64,000 nt of DNA from an uncultured Christensenella sp. GTDB taxonomy: Bacteria; Bacillota; Clostridia; Christensenellales; CAG-917. Made by a program: the position numbers and the translations under genes. The stretch is from positions 1 to 64,000 of the forward strand of contig CAJTYG010000004.1 of the NCBI GenBank assembly GCA_910584155.1. Direction: 5' to 3'. The number at the start of each line of letters is the position of its first letter. Position 1 is the first letter of the stretch. The notes beneath the pieces are model-generated. The model made no database searches. It worked only from the letters and a program-made list of their open reading frames with translations, and was not told the DNA's origin. Shown in pieces: positions 34,054-44,070 of this stretch.

Positions 34054-34143
34054 TGATAATCATTATCAATAATTTGCCTTAAAACACACCTTATTGATAA
34101 TCATTCCTTATTGATAATAATTATCATTTAATAATCATTATCA
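34054..34143. promoter_or_regulatory. Four tandem Fur/PerR-type operators
   Basis: Perfect or near-perfect 7-1-7 inverted repeats: TGATAAT-C-ATTATCA at 34054-34068, TGATAAT-A-ATTATCA at 34112-34126 and TAATAAT-C-ATTATCA at 34129-34143, with a truncated site (TGATAATCATT) at 34095-34105. They lie immediately upstream of perR. The outer bases (TGA..TCA) match the classical Fur box rather than the Per box (TTA..TAA). Confidence 0.88.
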
Positions 34144-34258
34144 TTAAGATAGCATAATCACCAAATTTTGTCAATACTTTATGTCAAATTTCACAAAATC
34201 TTTATGCTTTAAATTTTTAAGCAAAAAACCTGCAAAATGGTGTGTAGTGATAGGGATT

Positions 34259-36144
<1,886 letters not shown>

Positions 36145-36238
36145 TCAGGCACCTTCTTGTATTTGTTCCCGCTACCCTATTCAATCTAAGTTAATTGATT
36201 AGGTTCCAATTAAAACAGCATTCTAAATTTCACTCATA

Positions 36239-36454
36239 TTACGGCTCATACTGTTTCTTCAATGCTTCAAAGCCTGCCGTTATTATTGCTACCTTTGTAA
36301 TGTTGTGCTTTGTAAGAAACTCTTCCATTTCGTCCGCTAAATTGCGGTCTATACTCGTTCCCCATACTTTACACTTCGCTTTGCGCTCTTCTTTATGGCT
36401 TTCTTCATATCTCCTACGATTTTCCCTTATGGGCGTACTTTCTTTTCTTTCCAT
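36239..36454 (-). CDS. Small basic mobile-element protein, RHH-like
   Basis: A 71-residue protein rich in Arg, Lys and Glu at the N-terminus (RENRRRYEESHKEERKAKCK), followed by VWGTSIDRNLADEMEEFL and ITKVAIITAGFEALKKQ, a strand-helix-helix pattern like ribbon-helix-helix DNA-binding proteins. Such genes are common beside Tn4451-type recombinases and in conjugative elements. GAGGTG is 5 nt before ATG 36454, which is preferred over an ATG sixteen codons earlier. The function is probably local regulation of the element. Confidence 0.6.
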   Translation of the reverse strand: MERKESTPIRENRRRYEESHKEERKAKCKVWGTSIDRNLADEMEEFLTKHNITKVAIITAGFEALKKQYEP

Positions 36455-36682
36455 TGTTTCACCTCTTATACAACATGTATTCGTATTGATACGATAGTGC
36501 ATAAACTTGAATTTGTCAAGAGGTTATTTTCACGTTGCCTCCTTTACATTAGTATTTTTGTTTTTCAGCCTGTGGACGAAAAGCCTCACAGAGACCACAC
36601 TTCGCTTTCGAAGTATAGTGGGCTATACTTTGTATCCAAGTTTCCTATTTATGAAATCATGCGCATCACCTCCAAAATATCT

Positions 36683-37165
36683 CTCTAATATACCCAGCAC
36701 ACTTATCTCAAAAACGTGACGGTCTATTGAAAAATTTATTATTTTTTTATATCCCTCTATATATCCAAGTACACTTTTCTCAAAAAGTTCGGGGTGTAGC
36801 CCAAAATTTATTGAAAATTTTTTTACTCACTAAATAACCCCTCTATATAAAAGGGCAAAAAATCGGCAAAATCGTACCTCTTAATTTGAAAATTTTTTAT
36901 TTTTTTGTTGCTACATAATTACTCCTCTAATAAACCAAGCACACTTATGGGCGAAATTATAGACGCATGATGCAAAAATATTTTTTACCTTTCTATATTC
37001 CCAAGGACACTTTTTGGGTTTTTACAACCACATTTCTTAAATCTTTAGATTTTTTCTAGAAATCTTTTGCTTACAAAATAGCCCTCCATATAAAAGGGCG
37101 AAAATTAGGCAAAAGTTGGCCCACTAATTTGAAAAAATTTCAATATTTTATTATGGCAAAATTTT
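36683..37165. repeat. Two diverged tandem copies of a ~245-bp non-coding unit
   Basis: Landmarks recur about 245 bp apart: ctctaat..acc.agcacactta at 36683 and 36925; ctatat..cc.aag.acactttt at 36757 and 36993; and ccctc.atataaaagggc followed by ttaatttgaaaa at 36838 and 37082. Within each unit the first two landmarks are themselves related. The third forms a small hairpin (GCCCT/AGGGC). Confidence 0.65.
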
Positions 37166-37258
37166 GGGAAAGCACAGATTTCAAAGAGCAGGATAAGAAA
37201 ATTCCCAAAATCCGTAGATTTTGAGAATTTTGATACTCAGCTTACGCCTCGTTAAAAC

Positions 37259-37284
37259 AAGTGGGAAACCCACTTTTTATTTAA
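37259..37284. terminator. Terminator-like hairpin downstream of hsdR
   Basis: AAGTGGG / CCCACTT with loop AAA; T-rich on both sides. It lies 43 bp past the hsdR stop on the minus strand. Confidence 0.65.
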
Positions 37285-37326
37285 TATTTTTAATTATGCT
37301 ATCATAAAACACATATCATCTTTTAC

Positions 37327-40300
37327 TCATGCCGCAACTGCATTGGCATTGATTTCAGAGATTATTTTGCGTATTTCGTACCAAACATTAACGTCCTGAA
37401 AAATGTCAACAATACTACCTCTATCAGTAAACGGCGCACTTTGCAGCACAGACAAATCTTTCATAAGTCCATTTTTGACAATGTACTCGATTATTTGATT
37501 GACAAAATAAATTTGCCTGCTATCGAATTTATTCTCGTTCAAATAATCCGCAAACGCTGCTTTTGCCGAAGCCATATCGAGTCCAACAATCTCTCTAACA
37601 AATTCACCAAGCGGTTTCTGTCCAAAAGAATTTTCATAGTCTTCTTTTGATCCTAAATCTTTCCACAATATTTCTTCCAACATAGCTACGTCGTCCAAGT
37701 TAAGCGGCTCATTAGTTTTTAACTTTGCAATTGCCTTCAGCTCCTGATGTTCACGCACATAACGCTCCGCTTTGATTTTATAATTTCTCAAAGCGTCGTT
37801 ACCAAACTCCGCATCTTTCCATTCAAAAGATAAAATCTCATCAGAAAAATCGGTAACATAGGTCTGCTTGTTTTTTGGAATAAACTTCATCAACTCACGC
37901 AAGTTTTCGCGTATGTGTTCAAACTCGTTTATTCCGGCTGATTCAATATATGAAGGAGATAATATGTTTTCGATCAAATCGGTATGCACCATAATCTGAG
38001 GAATATTAGCAATCTGCGAAAGCGCAACAACTTTTTTTATCAAATCATTTCTCGCTCGAGTATATGTTTTTCCCGCCAAATAAGCAAGCTCTATTCCAAA
38101 CATAAGCGAATCAAACCTAACCGCCAACACGTCATCTTTATCCGGCAAGATAAGCGGTGCGATATGCTCCGCCATGATAAGCGTATCTTCATATGAAAGC
38201 GGAGTATATGCCTCGTCTCTTAAATACTTTTCAACGTATTTCAAATGCAGTTTTACCGCAAAATTATTCTTATCCAAAGCGGCAATTTCTTCTTTCAACT
38301 CACCTATCAACCTATTTCGAAAAGGAATCAACTCATCGGTCTGGTATTCGATATCCTGTAGCTTATATACTATCTGCGCCTTTAGGTTAAAAATTGCGGA
38401 TTGTAGAGCGACTTGGTTGTTTACTTCCCTTCCTTTATTTGCTTTGAAAAAGTCACAAACGCCGCAGAAATCAAAAACAAAGAATTTTTCTTTATCTGCC
38501 CCATCCAACAACTCGGGGCACAATCTTGTGCCACGTCCTATCATCTGCCAAAACTTCGCACTTGATAATACAGGTTTAAAGATAACAAGATTCAATATCT
38601 CAGGGATATCTATACCAGTATCCAGCATGTCGACAGAAATTGCTATTTGCGGCAATTTCTTCACATCTGAAAACTCGTCTATTGCGCTTTGCGCATAGTT
38701 AACGTAATTGTCAATAACTTTTGCATAACCGTTAAGATGCGGATACTCTCTATTGAAAATTTCAAAAATAAGTTCGGCATGTCTATGGTTTTTTGCAAAA
38801 ATAATCGTCTTCCCTATCTTCTGACCATAATCTATTTTCAAAGAGTTCTGCATAACACAGCGAAGTGCCTGTACGATGGTGTCCTCATTAAATAGCCATT
38901 CGTTTAATGCGTTGGACGAAATGCTTTCGGGATATTCTCCGTTTTCATCGGCAAAGGTCTTTTCGTACTCTTCCTTTTCCTGTTCAGACAACTCGTCATA
39001 TACTACGCCCTGTTGCATGAATTTGAGCGCAACATCCGCCGTCTTGTAATCCACAAGATATCCGTCTAAAACCGCCTGCGACAAATCATAACCGTAAGTC
39101 GGAACGCCCTGCTCCAATTCAAATATATCGTAAGTATTCTTATCAATATCATCCTTTGGAGTTGCAGTGAGTCCAATAAGTGGCGCATCAAAGTAATCAA
39201 ATATCGCCTGATACTTATTGTAGATTGAGCGGTGCGCCTCATCGCAAACAATCAAATCGAAATGTCCACAGGTGAACAATCTTCCTTCGTCGTCTTTAAC
39301 ACTGTCAATGCAGTTCATCATCGTTTGATAAGTCGAAAAAATTCCGCATGCAAGCGGGTCGTTCGCGCTTTCGCACAGATTCGTCACCGAGTAATCAGGC
39401 AATAAATTGACAAACGCACGCTTTGCCTGCATGACAAGGGCAGTTCTATCCGCAAGGAAAAGCACGTTTTTAATCCATCCGTGCTGCAATAACACGTCGA
39501 TAAGTCCTATGACAGTACGCGTCTTTCCCGAACCCGTTGCCATGACCAGCAATGCCTTGCGGCGATTGCGCTCGTCAAACGCCTCGCATATGCTTTTGAT
39601 TGCCGCTTCCTGATAATACCTTCCTGCAATGCCTTTGTTTACTATTACATGCTTTAACGAAGTTCTTTGCATCCTTAGATTAAACAACCGCTCTAAATCT
39701 CGTTTGGAATAGAAACCGCTTACCTTGCGCTCAGGATAATACTTGTCATCCCATATTCTCGTATCATATCCGTTTGAAAGGAATATAATCGGACGACGTC
39801 CAAATTTTATTTCAAGCAAATTTGCATACAGTTTTGCCTGTTGTCTGCCTACCGCAAGATCAACACAAGTCTTTTTGGCTTCAACTAACGCAAGTGGCTT
39901 TCCATCATCGCCGAACAACACATAGTCAGCGTAACCTACACCGGAAGTATTAGGCATACTAGTAAGCTCGTATTCGTTTATCCAATTTTTATTTTCAATC
40001 CACCCTGCATCGGCAAGTGCCACGTCAATATACAACTTGCGCGTCTCATATTCCGATGGCTCTGCTTTCAGCGAATAAGTTTTTCCCTGCTCTTCTCGAC
40101 GTTTAGTCAATTCTTCTCTCAAAGCAGCATTCTCTGCGAGCAATTCTTCAAAGTTTATTTCTACTGAATAATCGGATACCGCTTCAGTTTGTCTATCGGG
40201 AAGAGTTTTATCATATTGTTTTTCCGTATAATCTTCTACATAACAATACTCTACAAAGTCAAGAAAATAAAACAAATTTTCAAGACACAACCGTGCTTGA

Positions 40301-40617
40301 GCTTCGCTTATTTTCTTCCCGCCGTGCGCAACGATATTACCCATTTTGCGAATGAAGTGCATACGGCTAAGCAAGCTCGAATCGACGATTTTTCTGAATT
40401 CTTCAGTCCCCATCAATGTATTGAGCGAATCATCATAATCGGGTGCTGAAAGCTCCGCATCCACCGAATACATCCATTTCACGGCAAACTCCATCGTGCG
40501 TCGGCAATTCAAAACACTCGCCTCCGCATCAATATGAAATATTTCTTCGGCCTTGATTGCGACATCAGCAAACACCGCAAAATCTTTTTCTTCTTTCAAA
40601 AAATCAAAGTTTGTCAT
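37327..40617 (-). CDS. hsdR: Type I restriction enzyme R subunit (HsdR)
   Basis: The motor/nuclease subunit of a type I restriction-modification system. Residues 1-130 are a DUF4145-like helical domain. The nuclease follows with Asp231 and the EAK motif at 246-248 (LALVEAKKTCVDLA). SF2 motifs include VMATGSGKTRTVI (359-366 region), CDEAHRS (DEAH 459-462), GLTATPK and QMIGRGTR. The C-terminal part is EcoEI-type. Length 1096 is at the long end of normal. It is last in fic-hsdM-hsdS-DUF4062-scar-nuclease-hsdR. Its first 92 bp are duplicated at 41904-41995. Confidence 0.95.
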   Translation of the reverse strand: MTNFDFLKEEKDFAVFADVAIKAEEIFHIDAEASVLNCRRTMEFAVKWMYSVDAELSAPDYDDSLNTLMGTEEFRKIVDSSLLSRMHFIRKMGNIVAHGGKKISEAQARLCLENLFYFLDFVEYCYVEDYTEKQYDKTLPDRQTEAVSDYSVEINFEELLAENAALREELTKRREEQGKTYSLKAEPSEYETRKLYIDVALADAGWIENKNWINEYELTSMPNTSGVGYADYVLFGDDGKPLALVEAKKTCVDLAVGRQQAKLYANLLEIKFGRRPIIFLSNGYDTRIWDDKYYPERKVSGFYSKRDLERLFNLRMQRTSLKHVIVNKGIAGRYYQEAAIKSICEAFDERNRRKALLVMATGSGKTRTVIGLIDVLLQHGWIKNVLFLADRTALVMQAKRAFVNLLPDYSVTNLCESANDPLACGIFSTYQTMMNCIDSVKDDEGRLFTCGHFDLIVCDEAHRSIYNKYQAIFDYFDAPLIGLTATPKDDIDKNTYDIFELEQGVPTYGYDLSQAVLDGYLVDYKTADVALKFMQQGVVYDELSEQEKEEYEKTFADENGEYPESISSNALNEWLFNEDTIVQALRCVMQNSLKIDYGQKIGKTIIFAKNHRHAELIFEIFNREYPHLNGYAKVIDNYVNYAQSAIDEFSDVKKLPQIAISVDMLDTGIDIPEILNLVIFKPVLSSAKFWQMIGRGTRLCPELLDGADKEKFFVFDFCGVCDFFKANKGREVNNQVALQSAIFNLKAQIVYKLQDIEYQTDELIPFRNRLIGELKEEIAALDKNNFAVKLHLKYVEKYLRDEAYTPLSYEDTLIMAEHIAPLILPDKDDVLAVRFDSLMFGIELAYLAGKTYTRARNDLIKKVVALSQIANIPQIMVHTDLIENILSPSYIESAGINEFEHIRENLRELMKFIPKNKQTYVTDFSDEILSFEWKDAEFGNDALRNYKIKAERYVREHQELKAIAKLKTNEPLNLDDVAMLEEILWKDLGSKEDYENSFGQKPLGEFVREIVGLDMASAKAAFADYLNENKFDSRQIYFVNQIIEYIVKNGLMKDLSVLQSAPFTDRGSIVDIFQDVNVWYEIRKIISEINANAVAA

Positions 40618-40628
40618 AACTTCCCTTT

Positions 40629-41855
40629 TTAATCAAATTCAAATAGTCCAGTCTGTTCTGTAAATAATTTGATAACTCGATTTGTATCAATTTTGTTTGC
40701 AATAAATTTCTCATAAAGACTTAGTAATTTTTCCGTTGTAATTATCAGGCTACCGTTTCTTATTGCAAGGTCAACTTGTTTTTTATGAATTGGTTCACGT
40801 ACCTCTAAAGGCTTATTCCTTTGCGAATTGATTATCAATAATGCCTTGATCTCTTCTTCTTTCTCATCCTCCTGCAACTTTTCCAAATATGACTGATAAT
40901 GCACATCTAACTGTGAAATATTTTCTGATTTAACATTAGATGTAATTCCCTTTATCTCGCCTATAAACGTAATGTTATCTAATTTAATTAAAAAATCCTC
41001 TTTCTTCTCATCCTTAAAACCACTTAAATCATACATTAAAAGTGTTTGCAGAATGTCAAATACAACAGAAATCAACCGCTCTCCATTTTCAATTAATATA
41101 CTTTTATAATTCAGATTTTTATTTATTATTTCATTCGCTCGCTCTATCTCACATTTTAATTCTTCTATTTTTATAATATCGTTCTTAATAATATCTCGTT
41201 GGATAACATCATCAAATCTCTCCAATTCAATAAGCCATTGCGGATACTCTAGCTTTTCGTCAGCAAGACCAATCGCCTCAATAAAATCTTTGAAATTGCA
41301 ATTAGTCGATTCCATTAACAAAGTAGTCAAGTATAATCTTTCATTTAGACATATCGTTGTAGCTCTTCCGCTGCCTTCTGCTTTTGTGACCGCAATTTTA
41401 TCACAATTCAAAAAACTGAACGAAGAATCGAAAAAACTATATTCACATTTTGTTCTGGAATTCTCAAATATTATTTGATATCTCCCTATCCCTGTTATCA
41501 ATTCTCTAAGAATCTCATAAAAACAATCAAGTCTATCTTTTATATTATACTGGTATTCATAAGCAAGGTCGTATTTATTATATAAAAACAACATGTTATA
41601 GTTCATCGGCATCAGTATAACGACTTTAGATTTAGTATTATTTTTAATAAGAGCATTTAATGAAATCAAATCATTTGTAATGTTTATTCTATTCGCTTGT
41701 GAACCATTGTTTTTCCAAATATTTTCATCTTGTAAATTTATGATATTGATATCAAACATATCAAAAGTCATTGGGCTATTGTATGGTGCGTATCTTATAG
41801 AAAAATCATTACTCCTAATTATCTTTTTATTACTTATTACTTGTATCTTAAGCAT
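40629..41855 (-). CDS. Putative PD-(D/E)XK nuclease-like accessory gene in the hsd operon
   Basis: A 408-residue protein with no family recognised overall. The N-terminal 200 residues look like an alpha/beta domain. A predicted helical/coiled region spans about 215-280. Residues 287-302 read D287-FLIKLDNITFIG-E300-I-K302-G, the Asp...ExK spacing of PD-(D/E)XK nucleases, with Gln315 in the next helix (SQLDVHYQSYL). That suggests a DNA- or RNA-cleaving accessory protein. AGGAAG precedes the ATG, and it ends 11 bp before hsdR. An hsdR'/hsdS' scar precedes it, showing independent arrival. Confidence 0.6.
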   Translation of the reverse strand: MLKIQVISNKKIIRSNDFSIRYAPYNSPMTFDMFDINIINLQDENIWKNNGSQANRINITNDLISLNALIKNNTKSKVVILMPMNYNMLFLYNKYDLAYEYQYNIKDRLDCFYEILRELITGIGRYQIIFENSRTKCEYSFFDSSFSFLNCDKIAVTKAEGSGRATTICLNERLYLTTLLMESTNCNFKDFIEAIGLADEKLEYPQWLIELERFDDVIQRDIIKNDIIKIEELKCEIERANEIINKNLNYKSILIENGERLISVVFDILQTLLMYDLSGFKDEKKEDFLIKLDNITFIGEIKGITSNVKSENISQLDVHYQSYLEKLQEDEKEEEIKALLIINSQRNKPLEVREPIHKKQVDLAIRNGSLIITTEKLLSLYEKFIANKIDTNRVIKLFTEQTGLFEFD

Positions 41856-41870
41856 TCTTTTCTTCCTATT

Positions 41871-41905
41871 TTATCCCAAGTATTCTTACATTAATGCTTT
41901 TTCGC
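41871..41905 (-). pseudogene. hsdS 3'-end remnant
   Basis: About 33 bp match the last ten codons and stop of hsdS (43051-43083), reading KKALM then a stop where hsdS has Gln, then .YLG and a stop (hsdS: KALMQKCFG). By-hand identity is about 80%, with 14 consecutive identical bases. The remnant directly abuts the hsdR 5'-end remnant and leads into the 408-residue gene just as the true hsdS end leads into the DUF4062 gene. Confidence 0.7.
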
Positions 41906-41995
41906 ATCAATATGGAATATTTCTTCCACCTTAATTGCAATATCCACAAACATCGCAAAATCTTTTTCTTTTTTCAAAAAATCAAAGTCAGTCAT
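41891..41995 (-). pseudogene. hsdR 5'-end remnant
   Basis: 41904-41995 aligns without gaps to the first 92 bp of hsdR (40526-40617) with 12 differences (87%). It reads MTDFDFLKKEKDFAMF..., then at codon 31 runs into hsdS-derived sequence and stops (34 codons in all). It starts 14 bp after the DUF4062 gene, where the real hsdR would be expected. Confidence 0.88.
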
Positions 41996-42009
41996 ATTGA
42001 TCTCAAAAC

Positions 42010-43038
42010 TTACCTTTTTATTGCTAATAATTGCATCATATAGTATTCTCCATATGGTGTCAAAGTCCAATATGTTTCCCTATCCTTTGTAGACCGCTTT
42101 TTTTCGCTTAATTGTATTAATCCTAAAGCCTTAAGTTGCACCTTAATTAAACTGTACGATTCGTAACTAATTTTAAAATCCTCAAAATCAGATACATCTT
42201 CATAACCTTCTATTTCTTCTATTCTGCTAATTGAACTTTCTAACAAATCATTTAGGGCATATTTAAAAGTCTCCTCATCACATTCATCGATCATACTAGG
42301 TGCCACTCTAGAAAATATTAAATTCCACGAAAAAGATAATTCTTCCTCATAGTTATAGTAGTCATAAGAATTATTTTCAGTTGCGGAAAATGAAAATTTC
42401 ACTTTTATCTCATCTTCTCCCTGTGCAAATTTTTCTGTTCCCTTGGGCGCTTCCGTTGCGATTATTTTTAATCTTTCTTGCAATTCTTTATTTTCTTTTT
42501 GCAATCTCGCAATTTCTTGTAATGAATCTTCATCAACTACACTTCCCGATTTAACCCACCCTTCAGCAGGAAAGTCTTTAATAAGCCTTATCATACTACG
42601 AGAAACAATCGCACCTAACTCCGCAGGTGTTTCCCAATACTTAACAAGTTTTTTTTGTGCTAAATCTCTAAAATCATCTAACTTTTTCTTCTTTTCAGGA
42701 TTATTATCTGTCTTGTTTACAATAATCTCTCCAGGTTTTTTATGTAAGAATGAAATTATTGGTTTATTCTTGTTTAAAGCATATTCAAACTCCATTTGAG
42801 TAAAACTAATTCCCTTGTCATTCTCGCTTCCATAGCGACCTCCGATTATTAGAATGTAATAATCACAATCATCGATGACCTTTTTAATTAAAGACCACTG
42901 GTCATCATTAGAAGCAGGAAATAACTCCATCCCCGCTGGAATGCAATCCAATTCTAAAAGTGCTTGCATCACTTCTTTTCTTTCTTCCTGTAAATCTTCA
43001 AATGTCGAACTTACAAATACTTGATATCGCTTGTCCAT
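42010..43038 (-). CDS. DUF4062 (TIR-like) accessory protein in the hsd operon
   Basis: 342 residues. The N-terminus YQVFVSSTFEDLQEERKEVM is the DUF4062 signature, followed by DDCDYYILIIGGRYGS and ISFTQMEFEYALNKNKPII. The fold is TIR/SEFIR-related but its function is not established; the domain recurs in bacterial conflict loci. A coiled coil (about 172-195, LQEIARLQKENKELQERLKI) follows and then an acidic alpha/beta and winged-helix-like C-terminus ending TLTPYGEYYMMQL. GGGAGAG precedes the ATG, 12 bp after hsdS. Confidence 0.78.
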   Translation of the reverse strand: MDKRYQVFVSSTFEDLQEERKEVMQALLELDCIPAGMELFPASNDDQWSLIKKVIDDCDYYILIIGGRYGSENDKGISFTQMEFEYALNKNKPIISFLHKKPGEIIVNKTDNNPEKKKKLDDFRDLAQKKLVKYWETPAELGAIVSRSMIRLIKDFPAEGWVKSGSVVDEDSLQEIARLQKENKELQERLKIIATEAPKGTEKFAQGEDEIKVKFSFSATENNSYDYYNYEEELSFSWNLIFSRVAPSMIDECDEETFKYALNDLLESSISRIEEIEGYEDVSDFEDFKISYESYSLIKVQLKALGLIQLSEKKRSTKDRETYWTLTPYGEYYMMQLLAIKR

Positions 43039-43050
43039 ATTCTCTCCCTT

Positions 43051-44070
43051 TCATCCAAAACATTTTTGCATTAATGCTTTTTTCAATGTTTCTAATTTTT
43101 CTAGACTACAATTAATAGTAAACTTTAATTTATCTATCAGTTTGACAAATTCCGCAAAATTATTTTGTTGCGAAATTGGCGGGATTATAAAATTTAATTC
43201 CGCTAAAATTTTTAAAGTGAGATATTTAGTGTTAGTACCTTTTGATTGATTTTGCAAGTAATCTAATTTGTCCTGAAGCTGATATTGAAAACAGCGATAT
43301 AGCCAATCTTTGTTGCGTAGAGATAATACATAAGTTCTTTGATAGGCGTTAAATTTTCCACTATAGTATTTTACGTCATATTTCCCGACTGCATTATTTC
43401 CTGCTAACAACAAAGCCTCTTGATCAAAAGCATATTTATCAATTTGAAAAATTTCTTTGGCGCAAGTAAAAAACGGATATTCGCCACAATCGACCATGGC
43501 ATTTGAATCAAGCTTTCCAGTCTTTGTTAAAAATACATCATTCCACAATAAAGTAGGAAAACCTTTATCTTCAAACATCTCAATAAATTTCGATTTAACT
43601 AGCAAGTCAAGTTTTTTAAGTTGCTGTATGCGTTTTGCAATAAAATGACCTATTAAATTAAAACGCTCTAATTTTTCATTTTGATTTATAAATATTGATT
43701 CATCAAATTCAATATTTGTAAGATACTGTTTGGAAATATGCTTTAATCCTGCACCTTTAAATCCATTCTCCAAAAGATGCATATTGCTTATGAAATATAG
43801 ATAAACAATTTTTAAATTAATCTGACTATCATTTGCATACAATACTAAACAATCCGTTGAGGTTGCAAATGGTTCATCGCAAAAATGGATATTAGCATTT
43901 CCTCCTGTACCAAATATCAAAGCGGGTTTATCAAATTGATATGTATTATAGAATTTATATTGACTGCTACTTGAAGTAAAAAATTTATATTTGCCTTGCG
44001 ACAATCCCTCTCCCGCCTTAACATTTGATTTTTTTTGCACCGAGCATATATCCCCTAATTTTACTTTCAC
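43051..44070 (-). CDS. hsdS: Type I specificity subunit (HsdS)
   Basis: HsdS determines the DNA sequence recognised by the methyltransferase and restriction complexes. Two target-recognition halves are visible: about 1-150 (VKLGDICSVQKKSNVKAGEG ... KYKFFTSSS) and about 170-320 (LLWNDVFLTKTGKLDSNAM ... PFFTCAKEIF), each ending in a conserved helix (HFIAKRIQQLKKLDLLVKS; VKLIDKLKFTINCSLEKLET). At 339 residues it is a little short but complete. It overlaps hsdM by 4 bp (ATGA). Its last ten codons are duplicated at 41871-41905. Confidence 0.9.
   Translation of the reverse strand: MKVKLGDICSVQKKSNVKAGEGLSQGKYKFFTSSSSQYKFYNTYQFDKPALIFGTGGNANIHFCDEPFATSTDCLVLYANDSQINLKIVYLYFISNMHLLENGFKGAGLKHISKQYLTNIEFDESIFINQNEKLERFNLIGHFIAKRIQQLKKLDLLVKSKFIEMFEDKGFPTLLWNDVFLTKTGKLDSNAMVDCGEYPFFTCAKEIFQIDKYAFDQEALLLAGNNAVGKYDVKYYSGKFNAYQRTYVLSLRNKDWLYRCFQYQLQDKLDYLQNQSKGTNTKYLTLKILAELNFIIPPISQQNNFAEFVKLIDKLKFTINCSLEKLETLKKALMQKCFG

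Larger units (their letters stand above)
36455..37326. other. 872-bp gene-free, AT-rich spacer between the recombinase module and hsdR
   Basis: No open frame with a ribosome-binding site was found. The stretch contains the tandem repeat described at 36683-37165, a long imperfect hairpin at 37198-37231 (AAAATTCCCAAAATC / GATTTTGAGAATTTT) and the terminator-like hairpin at 37259-37284. Confidence 0.65.

Noticed and set aside
36683..37165. Possible CRISPR array or iteron origin
   Set aside because: Repeats are long, diverged and irregularly spaced with no spacer pattern; no replication initiator gene is nearby.
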